In this document: piece by piece, positions 23,560 through 31,760 of the stretch
Layout of the letters: every line of letters begins with the position of its first letter
Position numbering within the stretch: position 1 is the stretch's first letter
From: B18-G2 sp964432835
GTDB lineage: Archaea > Thermoplasmatota > E2 > DHVEG-1 > B18-G2
Assembly: GCA_964432835.1 (NCBI GenBank)
Contig: CAYSPA010000001.1
Coordinates: 1 to 49,204, forward strand
Direction of reading: 5' to 3'
Length of the DNA stretch: 49,204 bases
Notes under the pieces: model-generated
The model's input: only the letters and a program-made list of their open reading frames with translations
Database searches by the model: none
Told to the model about the DNA's origin: nothing
Position numbers and translations under genes: made by a program

Positions 23560-26500
23560 TTATATACGGGTTATCTCCTCATACATCTCTCGCAGAGCAT
23601 CTCTGTAATCGAGTTTGCCCTCCTCTATTTCGTCTATCTTTCTGTAAAGCACGCGCGTCCTATCTTCGGAAACAAAATCGCGGTATCTGCTGTTTAGATA
23701 GTGATTTACTCTCTTGCCGAGGGATGTCGAAAACAGAAGCCTGTTCCTCTCATAAATGTACTTCCTTTCGAACAGTTTTTCCAGGATGGTGGCATAGGTC
23801 GAGGGTCTTCCCAGACCTCTCTCCTTCATCAATCTAACAACATCCGCCTGAGTGTAGGGATACCCCTCTGGAACAAATCTCGTTTCAACCCTTGTTCTGT
23901 ACTTCCCGACGGGTATCTCTCTCTTGAGGTGTACGTTTCGATATAGGTCAAACGCCCTGCCGCTTGCGGCAACTATTCTTTCATCCTCGATCTCTCTTCC
24001 ATCTATCTTTATGAGATAACTCTTAACCCTGACGGTGAAATCTCTGCACTGACTTGCCATGAACCTTTTGAAAATCAAATCGTACAGTGCCAGATGTTTC
24101 TTTGTTATATTTTCTGGAGATATCACCCGCTCGTAAATCATTCTCTGCAGCATATATCTATCCCATGCCCTGGTTGGTCTTATGCACTCGTGAGCTCCCT
24201 CATCTGCGCCGGTGCCCCATCGTCTGCCTTGAAAATCATCGCCCAGATACTCTCTGGCAATCCTGAGACCAACATCACTCACTCTATTTGAATCTGTTCT
24301 GTGGTATGTTATGAGACCATTCTCGAAGAGGTCCTGTGCCAGTTTCATGGTTTCGCCGGATGAGAGTTTGAGGATTCTGCTGGCATCTCTGAGGAGTTCA
24401 TCCGTTGTGTGTGGTGGAAGAGGGGATCTCAACTCTTCTCTATCAGAGGAAAGGATAACCTCCACATCCACCTCTTTATCAAAATCTCCCTCAACCTCTA
24501 TATCCAGTTCGGGCAGGATATTGACCTTTCTTCTCTTCCTGTATTTGTTCTCCTGTTCGATAATCCAGCCCAGAACGGGCGTCTGCACCCTGCCGGCGGA
24601 GAGATTCGTTTTGTTGAATTTTTCCCATAACTTATGTGATAGAGTAAAGCCGATCCATCTATCCTCAATCCTTCTCACGATCTGGGCTTTGACCCTGTTC
24701 AGGTCTATATCCCTGAGGTTCTGAAGAGCCTCTCTTATGGCTCTTGCGGTAACCTCGTGAAATTCCGCTCTTTTCACTTCGGCCAGTGGGGAAACGAAAT
24801 TATGAATATCCCATGCTATCTTCTCCCCCTCAGCATCGGGGTCTGTCCCGATTATCACCAATCCCGCCTGCGATGCCAGTTTTCTGATATCTTCTATCCT
24901 GTCCTTAGAGTCAAGAATATCATTGCTTCCACATTTCGGGCAGGCGCCCTCTGATGTGTACTGATAGTTGCATTTTTTACATCTCTTGATGGAAGAATAG
25001 ATCGGCACAAAATCCTCTCCAATCTCCACGCCGTAAAAGCCTCTATCCGTGGAGAGGTCAACAACGTGACCAAGACATGCTGTCACGATGAGAATGAACT
25101 TTTCTGTGGGGATTTCATATGCAATTATACTCCCATATATCTTCACGCTGGGCTTTCCAAAGAATCTCGATATGAGCCGGGCTTTTGTCGGGCTTTCAAC
25201 TATAAACAGGGCGGGTCTTATTAGATCAATACTTTCAACCTTTCTGCTCCTGCTTTCCTCGATCTCTCTCCTTAAACTTTCAAAATCGACATCTTTGAGA
25301 TTTTTTATCTCGATGTCATAGTACGATGCCCTTTCCCTGAATGCCCGGATGACTTTTTCGTTATTTTCAAATATAAAGGAAGCACCTTTCGTTAGACCTC
25401 TCACGGTTAATCTCGAAGCCCTGCCGGAACCCTGAATATACGTTCTCACATCCGGGAAGATTATGTGCTTTCCCTCAATAACAAAATCCCTGCTAACATC
25501 CTCTTTATAAATCTCTCTTATCAGCTCTTTAAGTTCCTGTATTTTATCCGGATAATTTTCCAGTTTTGGTAGAATTGGAAGATAATCTCTTATCCTCTCA
25601 TCATCCTTTGCTGAAAGTGCCAGTATTCTGAGCAGAGAGGGCGATATTCTATCGTAATCCGTTCTTATAACGGGTACACCGATGAAAATCACGTATCTTA
25701 TCTTTTCCGGCAAATCCAGACCCCTCACAAGAGTACCATAGTGTGATGCCGTACCTATCAGAAAGTCAACCTCGCCATTTTCAAACTTCTCATATTCGTT
25801 CTTTTTCTTCGATATGGATATCCCTATCCTGAAGTGCTTTTTTAACTCTTCATAGTACTTTTCAGCTTCTTCGGAAGACCTTGCATATATGATGCCTCCC
25901 TTCCCCATGGTTCTCATGACCTCTCTTATTGCATTTACATCTTCTCTGCCCACGAATATGTCTTCTATATTTCTTATGGAGAAGAAAGAAGAGCCAACGT
26001 CGAAATCCAGCAACTCTCTGAAGAGGATGGTTGCCCTTCCCTTCTTTGCCGTTGCGGTCGAGACCATCAGCACGCCTTTTCTCTCTCCCTTCCATTCCTT
26101 TCCCACTTTTCTGAAACCCAATAGAGAAAGAATCCTGTCCACATTTCTCGATGCCTTCAGTATGGCATCGACATCATCAACGAAGATGAAATCAAAAACA
26201 AAGTCCTTCAGCATATCAAAATTTCTGGATAGAAACTGTGTCGTTGTTACCAGTATCTCAAATTTCCCTTCTTTCACGATGCTCTCAAACTTTTCCCTCT
26301 CCTTTTTTCCCAACTTCCCATGATAGAATGCTATTCTGACATCACCGTCATCATTTATCCCGATACTCTTTCCCATTTTTTCGCAGAACCTTTCCAGATT
26401 CTCTTTGCACTGCTTTGCAAGAATCGTCGTTGGAACCAGTATGTAACTTCTTTTTCCTTTCAGAGAAAAGAAAAGAGAGACCACCAGCCCAAAAACCGTC

Positions 26501-26751
26501 TTACCTATGCCGGTGGGCGCAACCGCAGCAAAACTTTCCCCCCTGGATATCCTCCTTATCCAGAACCTCTGAATCTCTCTCGGCTTCCCTATTACATCCC
26601 TGAATAGATTTTCTATTTCATCTTCTATCTTGTTATGGTAAACCGATGGCAGAGGTTTTCCCTTGATCAAACACTTTCCCGCATCTATATCCCTGTCTCT
26701 CAAATCGCTGCCACACACTGGACAGAGATTCTCGTAGACCGCCGGAAGCAT
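23560..26751 (-). CDS. rgy: reverse gyrase
   Basis: 1063 residues. The N-terminal part has a putative zinc finger (C10, C13, C27; the usual fourth Cys is not obvious), then a helicase-like domain with Walker A PTGIGKT at 79-85 and Walker B FVDDVD. The topoisomerase IA domain begins near residue 515 (LFIVESPTKARLISRFFG), carries a second zinc site (CKKCNY ... CPKCGS) and has the active-site Tyr in GLITYHRTDSNRVSD. Reverse gyrase introduces positive supercoils and is specific to thermophiles. It is the last gene of a leftward run, two bases after the HTH gene. Confidence 0.97.
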   Translation of the reverse strand: MLPAVYENLCPVCGSDLRDRDIDAGKCLIKGKPLPSVYHNKIEDEIENLFRDVIGKPREIQRFWIRRISRGESFAAVAPTGIGKTVFGLVVSLFFSLKGKRSYILVPTTILAKQCKENLERFCEKMGKSIGINDDGDVRIAFYHGKLGKKEREKFESIVKEGKFEILVTTTQFLSRNFDMLKDFVFDFIFVDDVDAILKASRNVDRILSLLGFRKVGKEWKGERKGVLMVSTATAKKGRATILFRELLDFDVGSSFFSIRNIEDIFVGREDVNAIREVMRTMGKGGIIYARSSEEAEKYYEELKKHFRIGISISKKKNEYEKFENGEVDFLIGTASHYGTLVRGLDLPEKIRYVIFIGVPVIRTDYDRISPSLLRILALSAKDDERIRDYLPILPKLENYPDKIQELKELIREIYKEDVSRDFVIEGKHIIFPDVRTYIQGSGRASRLTVRGLTKGASFIFENNEKVIRAFRERASYYDIEIKNLKDVDFESLRREIEESRSRKVESIDLIRPALFIVESPTKARLISRFFGKPSVKIYGSIIAYEIPTEKFILIVTACLGHVVDLSTDRGFYGVEIGEDFVPIYSSIKRCKKCNYQYTSEGACPKCGSNDILDSKDRIEDIRKLASQAGLVIIGTDPDAEGEKIAWDIHNFVSPLAEVKRAEFHEVTARAIREALQNLRDIDLNRVKAQIVRRIEDRWIGFTLSHKLWEKFNKTNLSAGRVQTPVLGWIIEQENKYRKRRKVNILPELDIEVEGDFDKEVDVEVILSSDREELRSPLPPHTTDELLRDASRILKLSSGETMKLAQDLFENGLITYHRTDSNRVSDVGLRIAREYLGDDFQGRRWGTGADEGAHECIRPTRAWDRYMLQRMIYERVISPENITKKHLALYDLIFKRFMASQCRDFTVRVKSYLIKIDGREIEDERIVAASGRAFDLYRNVHLKREIPVGKYRTRVETRFVPEGYPYTQADVVRLMKERGLGRPSTYATILEKLFERKYIYERNRLLFSTSLGKRVNHYLNSRYRDFVSEDRTRVLYRKIDEIEEGKLDYRDALREMYEEITRI

Positions 26752-26753
26752 GA

Positions 26754-27341
26754 TTAACCGATAACCTCTTTTATCTTTCTTAAAACTTCTGCCGGACTGT
26801 TCACTGGAAACTCCATCTTCTCGATAATTTCCTCAAAGGGTTTGCCCTTTATCATCACGCCTTTCAATCTTTCCATGAGCTGTTCTCTGTCGAGCGGAAA
26901 GTCAGCGCCTCTCAATCTCGTCAGAACCTTTATCGCCCAGTCCACACCGAGAACCTCTAATTCATTCTGTTTCATCGTTATTCTCCCTTCCTTCTTCACC
27001 CTCTCGTAAGCGAGTTTTGCTATGCCTCCAGCCTTGTGCTCATCCACCTTTTCGACCTCACCCTTTATGTATCTCTCAACCTCCTCCGCATCCGCTCTGA
27101 GTATGTTCTGTACGGTTTGCGGAGTCAATCCGAGGTCAAATGCTATTTCCTTGTGCGTTTTCATCAGTTCTTCCTTCATAACCACAGCATATGCCGCCTC
27201 CGCCAGGCTTGGTAGCCAAGTGAGATTTCTGTACTCTATGAGTTTTCTGAGTCCACCCAGTATGTTTATGGATTCGTAAAACACCTGCTCCGCCAAAGCA
27301 TCAATATCTATATCCTTCACCGGGGCGTTTATAACCTCCAT
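26754..27341 (-). CDS. predicted DNA-binding protein with HTH, between KaiC-like and reverse gyrase genes
   Basis: 195 residues, all soluble and helical. A helix-turn-helix lies near residues 64-85 (THKEIAFDLGLTPQTVQNIL). The C-terminal half (about 115-195) is another helical domain ending SPAEVLRKIKEVIG. I do not recognise a named family. The gene sits one base from each neighbour, so it is in one operon with the KaiC-like ATPase and reverse gyrase and may regulate or assist them. Confidence 0.8.
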   Translation of the reverse strand: MEVINAPVKDIDIDALAEQVFYESINILGGLRKLIEYRNLTWLPSLAEAAYAVVMKEELMKTHKEIAFDLGLTPQTVQNILRADAEEVERYIKGEVEKVDEHKAGGIAKLAYERVKKEGRITMKQNELEVLGVDWAIKVLTRLRGADFPLDREQLMERLKGVMIKGKPFEEIIEKMEFPVNSPAEVLRKIKEVIG

Positions 27342-27342
27342 C

Positions 27343-28209
27343 TCACATCACCTCCTTCCTCCTTATAAACTCCTCAAGTGGGGAGATTATGTTTATGGTT
27401 CCACCTTCGGTGATCTCAAAAACCCATGTTCTCGTATCATGACCCGTGAGTCTGCATCCATCTATTCTTATGGTTCTCAGAACACTTCCCAGAGGCAATT
27501 TGAACGTCGTTATATCCCATCTGGTCTCTATGAGTTTCTTATCCATGACGATGCTTCCATCCACTATATGTGCTACCGCCAGACCTCCGGCTGCTTCTGC
27601 TGTCTCTGCGCCCTGTGCAGATCTTTTCTGAGAAACAAACAGAGCGGTCTGCTTCCATTTCTTCAGGAAGTTGAAGAACTGCCTCACTATCTGGCGCGCC
27701 ATCATCTCCTTGTGCTCGTATAAGCCAGTTATACTGTCTATTATGACGTTCGTTGTTTTCTTCTCTCTTATGGCGTATGCCATCGTATCCATGAGCGCCC
27801 TCGGGTCTTCTCTCAACTCGGGATTCTCGGATGCATCTATGACAACGATGTTTTTCGATATTCTGTCAAAGTCCATCCCCAGATACGCTGATTTTGCCTT
27901 GAGAGATGTGTAAAGGAAGTTTGCTGGAGATTCAACCGTTATGAATAACACTTTATAACCCTCATTGGCCTGATAGAGAGCAAACTGCTCCGCAAGCAAA
28001 CTTTTTCCGCTATCTGGAACGCCTGTAAGATTGATGATTGATAGATGGGGTATTCCTCCAAGTGGTTTCTTTACAGGTTTGTCTCCCTCAATTTCCACCT
28101 TCCAGAACATCTCATCAAGTTTTGTTCCGGTTGGTATTCCGAACAGTTTTGGTGCCCTTTCCTTCAGTTCGCTGAGTTCATAGTATACTCTCTCCTCGCT
28201 GCCCTGCAC
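27343..28209 (-). CDS. KaiC-like RecA-superfamily ATPase
   Basis: 288 residues, a single RecA/KaiC domain. Walker A is TGVPDSGKS at 62-70; Walker B is NVIIDSITGLYE near residue 160. An N-terminal extension of about 55 residues precedes the domain. Archaeal KaiC-like proteins are widespread and mostly uncharacterised; some act in signalling, motility or DNA repair. GTG start with a GGGAGGTGG site about 12 bases upstream. First gene of the operon with the HTH protein and reverse gyrase. Confidence 0.88.
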   Translation of the reverse strand: MQGSEERVYYELSELKERAPKLFGIPTGTKLDEMFWKVEIEGDKPVKKPLGGIPHLSIINLTGVPDSGKSLLAEQFALYQANEGYKVLFITVESPANFLYTSLKAKSAYLGMDFDRISKNIVVIDASENPELREDPRALMDTMAYAIREKKTTNVIIDSITGLYEHKEMMARQIVRQFFNFLKKWKQTALFVSQKRSAQGAETAEAAGGLAVAHIVDGSIVMDKKLIETRWDITTFKLPLGSVLRTIRIDGCRLTGHDTRTWVFEITEGGTINIISPLEEFIRRKEVM

Positions 28210-28251
28210 CTTACCACCTCCCTAAAATTATCTAATGAAATATGTTAGAGG

Positions 28252-28266
28252 TTATTTAAATAGTTT
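28252..28266 (-). promoter_or_regulatory. TATA box for the KaiC-like / reverse gyrase operon
   Basis: The minus strand reads AACTATTTAAATAACC, 43-57 bases before the GTG at 28209. The message therefore has a short leader that includes the ribosome-binding site. Confidence 0.5.
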
Positions 28267-28362
28267 TCCATCGAGGTACAGGGAGACGTTTGCATCATTA
28301 TCCACACACAACCGGGTTGAATCAATATCGGTTTAACGTTGTCTCCAGTCAACAGGACAAAA

Positions 28363-28376
28363 CTATTTTATATTTC
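28363..28376 (+). promoter_or_regulatory. TATA box for the GGGPS gene
   Basis: CTATTTTATATTTC lies 19-32 bases before the ATG at 28395. This supports that ATG, probably leaderless, over an upstream in-frame start at 28290. Confidence 0.5.
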
Positions 28377-28394
28377 TTCACTATCCGATGGAAG

Positions 28395-29141
28395 ATGAAG
28401 GTCCTTGATTACATAATGGAAGAGCTGGAGAAATATCCTCTGCATTTTTCACTCATAGATCCAGATAAACAACCACCTGAAGATGCTGGAGAAATGGCAG
28501 AGATTGCGGAGAGAGTAGGGAGCACAGCCATCATGGTGGGTGGTTCAACGGTATCTGATGAGAAACTGGTTGACGATACCGTCAAGGAGATAAAATCAGC
28601 ATCGTCACTTCCTGTAATTCTATTTCCAAGCAGCGCAAACTCCCTGAGCAGGTATGCGGATGCCATTTTCTTCATGTCTCTACTGAACTCTAAAAATCCG
28701 AGGTACATAATCGGAGAGCAGATGAAAGGCGCCATGACCATCAAAAAACTCGGGATAGAACCAATATCTATGGGATATATAGTTGTGGAGCCAGGCATGA
28801 AAGTTGGAGAGGTCGGTGAGGTTGAGCTGATAAAGAGAAACGATTTTATCACGGCAGCAGGGTATGCGCTCGCCGCCCAGTATCTGGGAATGAAATTTGT
28901 CTATCTCGAAGCAGGCTCTGGGGCGAATGAACCCGTTCCAAGCGAAATGATAGTTTTTGTCAAGAAGAATATAGAGATTCCCCTGATAGTGGGTGGTGGT
29001 ATAAGAGATCCATCAACTGCGAGAGAGAAAGTCATGGCTGGCGCAGATATAATAGTGACGGGTACAGCTCTCGAGGAGCTGTTCTTTGAGAGGAAACTGT
29101 CAAGTATAGTCAAAACAATAAAGGAATGCAAAAGAGTATGA
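28395..29141 (+). CDS. geranylgeranylglyceryl phosphate synthase, group II
   Basis: 248 residues, a (beta/alpha)8-barrel prenyltransferase. Conserved parts are SLIDPDKQPPE (sn-glycerol-1-phosphate and Mg site), MVGGSTVS, YADAIFFMSLLNS, YLEAGSGANEPVP and IVGGGIRDP (phosphate-binding loop). It makes the first ether bond of archaeal membrane lipids from glycerol-1-phosphate and geranylgeranyl diphosphate. The pattern is that of group II, as in Methanothermobacter, not group I of Archaeoglobales and halophiles. It overlaps ubiX by ATGA. Confidence 0.95.
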   Translation: MKVLDYIMEELEKYPLHFSLIDPDKQPPEDAGEMAEIAERVGSTAIMVGGSTVSDEKLVDDTVKEIKSASSLPVILFPSSANSLSRYADAIFFMSLLNSKNPRYIIGEQMKGAMTIKKLGIEPISMGYIVVEPGMKVGEVGEVELIKRNDFITAAGYALAAQYLGMKFVYLEAGSGANEPVPSEMIVFVKKNIEIPLIVGGGIRDPSTAREKVMAGADIIVTGTALEELFFERKLSSIVKTIKECKRV

Positions 29142-29701
29142 GAATAGTAGTCGGCATAAGTGGCGCATCCGGAGCTATATATGCTGTGAGGCTTCTGGAA
29201 GAACTCAGTAAGAGAAGTATTGACACAATTCTTCTGGTCTCCGAAACCGGAGAGAAAATTCTGGAAGATGAGACGGGAATAAAGAAAGAGGATCTCCGTA
29301 AACTCGTGAATGCAATGTATGATAATGATGATTTTTTCTCACCCCTCGCCAGCGGTACATTCGGGGTAGATGGAATGGTTATCGTGCCATGCAGCGTTAA
29401 AACCCTATCTGCGGTGGCAAATGGATACGCCGATACACTGATGGCAAGATCGGCCATAAACTGCCTCAAGGAAGGAAGAAAACTTATACTGGTATTGAGA
29501 GAAACACCCCTTGATTTGATAACCATAAAGAACATGCTTGCCGCAAGGGAGGCGGGAGCAGTTATACTGCCTGCTATGCCCGCATTTTACCATAAACCTT
29601 CCACCATAGACGATATGGTGAATTTCGTGGTTGGAAAGATACTTGACCAGTTAAATATCGAGCACGAGCTTTTCCCGAGGTGGGAAGGAAGAAAAAGATG
29701 A
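29138..29701 (+). CDS. ubiX: UbiX-type flavin prenyltransferase
   Basis: 187 residues from the ATG overlapping the upstream stop. Family motifs are VVGISGASGAIYAVRLLEEL at the start, IVPCSVKTLSAVANG near residue 88 and LVLRETPLDLITIKNML near residue 112. UbiX attaches a dimethylallyl group to FMN, making the cofactor of UbiD-type decarboxylases. No UbiD gene is in the window. Coupling with GGGPS places two isoprenoid-using enzymes together. Confidence 0.95.
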   Translation: MRIVVGISGASGAIYAVRLLEELSKRSIDTILLVSETGEKILEDETGIKKEDLRKLVNAMYDNDDFFSPLASGTFGVDGMVIVPCSVKTLSAVANGYADTLMARSAINCLKEGRKLILVLRETPLDLITIKNMLAAREAGAVILPAMPAFYHKPSTIDDMVNFVVGKILDQLNIEHELFPRWEGRKR

Positions 29702-29705
29702 TTTT

Positions 29706-30281
29706 TCACTCCTTGCACATCTCGATAAAGTTCTCAAAAATCTGTGCCCCGTACTCGGTGTGTTCCACCTCGGGATGAAACTGCAAACCAACAATAGCTC
29801 TCTCTTTATGCGCCATGGCTTCCACTCTGCAACTTTCTGAGTGCGCGAGTATTACAAAATCCCGTGGAACGACGGTAACTTCATCGTTGTGAGACGCCCA
29901 TGCTATGCTCCTTTCCGGTATTCCTTTGAAAATCGGATGCTCCGCATCGATAATTATCTCGACCTTCCCAAACTCGGGAACCTCGGCAGGCTGAACTTCA
30001 CCTCCAAAGTGTCTTGCTATGAACTGATGACCTGCACATATTCCGAGTACAGGAAAATCCGCCCTATCGAGATACTCGGCACATCTGCCCAGCTCTTCCT
30101 TCAGACCTATCCTGGGCGCTCCTCCAGATAATACTAGTCCATCAACTCCCTCTTCAACCAGTTTTTCAAAGGGTGTATTGTTCGGAAAGATGCGAGCATC
30201 CACGCCAAGATATTTCAACACGCGCCATTCCCTGTGCGTCCACTGTCCACCATTATCTATAACAAATACCCTGGTCACCAT
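29706..30281 (-). CDS. guaAA: GMP synthase, glutamine amidotransferase subunit
   Basis: 191 residues, a class I glutaminase. The nucleophile Cys lies in LGICAGHQFIARHFGG near residue 80, with the catalytic His/Glu in LQFHPEVEHTEYG near residue 168. In most Euryarchaeota GMP synthase is split into this ammonia-producing subunit and a separate ATP pyrophosphatase; both genes are here, one base apart, in the same direction. The product is GMP from XMP. Confidence 0.95.
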   Translation of the reverse strand: MVTRVFVIDNGGQWTHREWRVLKYLGVDARIFPNNTPFEKLVEEGVDGLVLSGGAPRIGLKEELGRCAEYLDRADFPVLGICAGHQFIARHFGGEVQPAEVPEFGKVEIIIDAEHPIFKGIPERSIAWASHNDEVTVVPRDFVILAHSESCRVEAMAHKERAIVGLQFHPEVEHTEYGAQIFENFIEMCKE

Positions 30282-30282
30282 A

Positions 30283-31230
30283 CTACTCCCACTCTATCGT
30301 TGCAGGGGGCTTGTTTGTTATGTCATAAACAACTCTCGTCACTTTATCTCCCATCTCATTAGATATTCTGGTGGCAATCCTGTCCAGCACATCGTAAGGA
30401 ACTCTGCTGAAGGAACCGCTCATCGCATCGACGCTATCTATCGCCCTGACCGCTATCGTGTATCCATAGGCTCTCTTGTCTCCATGCACACCAACGGTCT
30501 TTACAGGTATCAGAACGGCGAAGTACTGCCATGGTCTCTTTATCTTCCCACTCTCACTGGCTTTTTCTATCTCTTCTTCCACAATTGAGCATGCTTCCCT
30601 GACTATCTCAACCCTCTCTCTGGTGACTTCCCCCACGACCCTGATGGCCAACCCCGGTCCCGGAAAAGGTTGTCTTTCGGAAATTGGCAGGTTCAGATAT
30701 CGGGCAACCTTTCTGACCTCGTCTTTATAGAGATCTCTCAAAGGCTCGACTATTTTGAGTTTTACGTTTTCTGGAAGACCGCCGACATTGTGATGACTCT
30801 TAATGGTCTCTCTTAATTCATCTCCCGACTCTATCCAGTCGGGTGCTATCGTCCCCTGTATCAGATACTCTATGCCATGTCGCTCTGCAAATTCCTCAAA
30901 AATTCTTATGAACAACTCTCCGATGATCTTTCTCTTCTCTTCAGGGTCAACAACTCCCTTCAAGGCTTCAAAAAATCTGTCGCTCTCATCGAGATAGTAC
31001 AGTTTTATACCCAGTTGCTCAAACAGTTTTTTAACCTCTTCACTTTCACCCTTCCTCAGAAGGCCGGTGTTTACATGAAGTGCATACAGATCATCTCCCA
31101 GCGCTCTATTCGCCAGAACGGCACACACCGTTGAATCTACACCTCCAGAGCACGCGATGAGAGCCTTTCCTTTGATCTGTTCTTTCAAATCTTTCACAGC
31201 CTCATCGACAAATCTGTCAGGATCGAACAT
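30283..31230 (-). CDS. guaAB: GMP synthase, ATP pyrophosphatase subunit
   Basis: 315 residues from the ATG at 31230, which has an AGGTGA site five bases upstream; a GTG at 31239 is less likely. The PP-loop is ACSGGVDSTVCAVL near residue 27. The C-terminal GMP synthase dimerisation part includes RQPFPGPGLAIRV and the ending KPPATIEWE, as in the family. It adenylates XMP and accepts ammonia from the partner subunit. It overlaps the end of purE by 14 bases. Confidence 0.95.
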   Translation of the reverse strand: MFDPDRFVDEAVKDLKEQIKGKALIACSGGVDSTVCAVLANRALGDDLYALHVNTGLLRKGESEEVKKLFEQLGIKLYYLDESDRFFEALKGVVDPEEKRKIIGELFIRIFEEFAERHGIEYLIQGTIAPDWIESGDELRETIKSHHNVGGLPENVKLKIVEPLRDLYKDEVRKVARYLNLPISERQPFPGPGLAIRVVGEVTRERVEIVREACSIVEEEIEKASESGKIKRPWQYFAVLIPVKTVGVHGDKRAYGYTIAVRAIDSVDAMSGSFSRVPYDVLDRIATRISNEMGDKVTRVVYDITNKPPATIEWE

Positions 31231-31681
31231 CGACTTCACCTATGGCTTTTCTTCTCATCTCTTCCCTGTATTCTTTCAATTTATCTTCGAGTTCCCCATA
31301 TTTCAGGGATAGTATCTCCACGGCAAGTAGAGCGGCATTTTCTCCTCTATCCAGGCCAACCGCCGCAACCGGTATGCCCGGCGGCATCTGCACTATCGAT
31401 AATATAGCATCAAGATTCACCTTGCCACTCACCGGAACCCCAATAACTGGCTTTGTGGTGTGAGCCGCGATAGCTCCGGGGAGAGCGGCAGACAATCCGG
31501 CTATTCCTATGAACACATCTGCATCGCTCTTTTCAACTATCTCTTTAAGCCTGTCCGGTGTTCTGTGAGCGGATGCGACATCTACCCTGTAATCCACTCC
31601 GAATTTCTCGAGCATCTCCACGGCTTTATCCGCGACCTTTTGATCCGATTTGGAACCCATTATGAGATGCACCTTCATCAA
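31217..31681 (-). CDS. purE: PurE, N5-carboxyaminoimidazole ribonucleotide mutase
   Basis: 154 residues. Motifs are IMGSKSDQKVADKA at the start, ASAHRTPDRL near residue 40, and the loop AGLSAALPGAIAAHT near residue 80. It acts in purine synthesis at the carboxylation of aminoimidazole ribonucleotide. Position in front of the GMP synthase genes, with overlap, makes a purine operon. ATGATG start; either ATG is possible. Confidence 0.95.
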   Translation of the reverse strand: MMKVHLIMGSKSDQKVADKAVEMLEKFGVDYRVDVASAHRTPDRLKEIVEKSDADVFIGIAGLSAALPGAIAAHTTKPVIGVPVSGKVNLDAILSIVQMPPGIPVAAVGLDRGENAALLAVEILSLKYGELEDKLKEYREEMRRKAIGEVDVRS

Positions 31682-31730
31682 GTGAGGTATAGTACATCAG
31701 TTTATTAATTATTATCTAAAAATGCACACA

Positions 31731-31760
31731 AAATCTTTCGTACGGAGCTTCGAAAGATTT
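31731..31760 (-). terminator. hairpin after thiC, possible terminator
   Basis: A perfect 10-bp inverted repeat (AAATCTTTCG and CGAAAGATTT) with a 10-base loop starts exactly at the thiC stop. On the minus strand it is followed by GCATTTTTAG. It sits between thiC and the same-strand purE gene and could separate the two transcripts. Confidence 0.5.
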
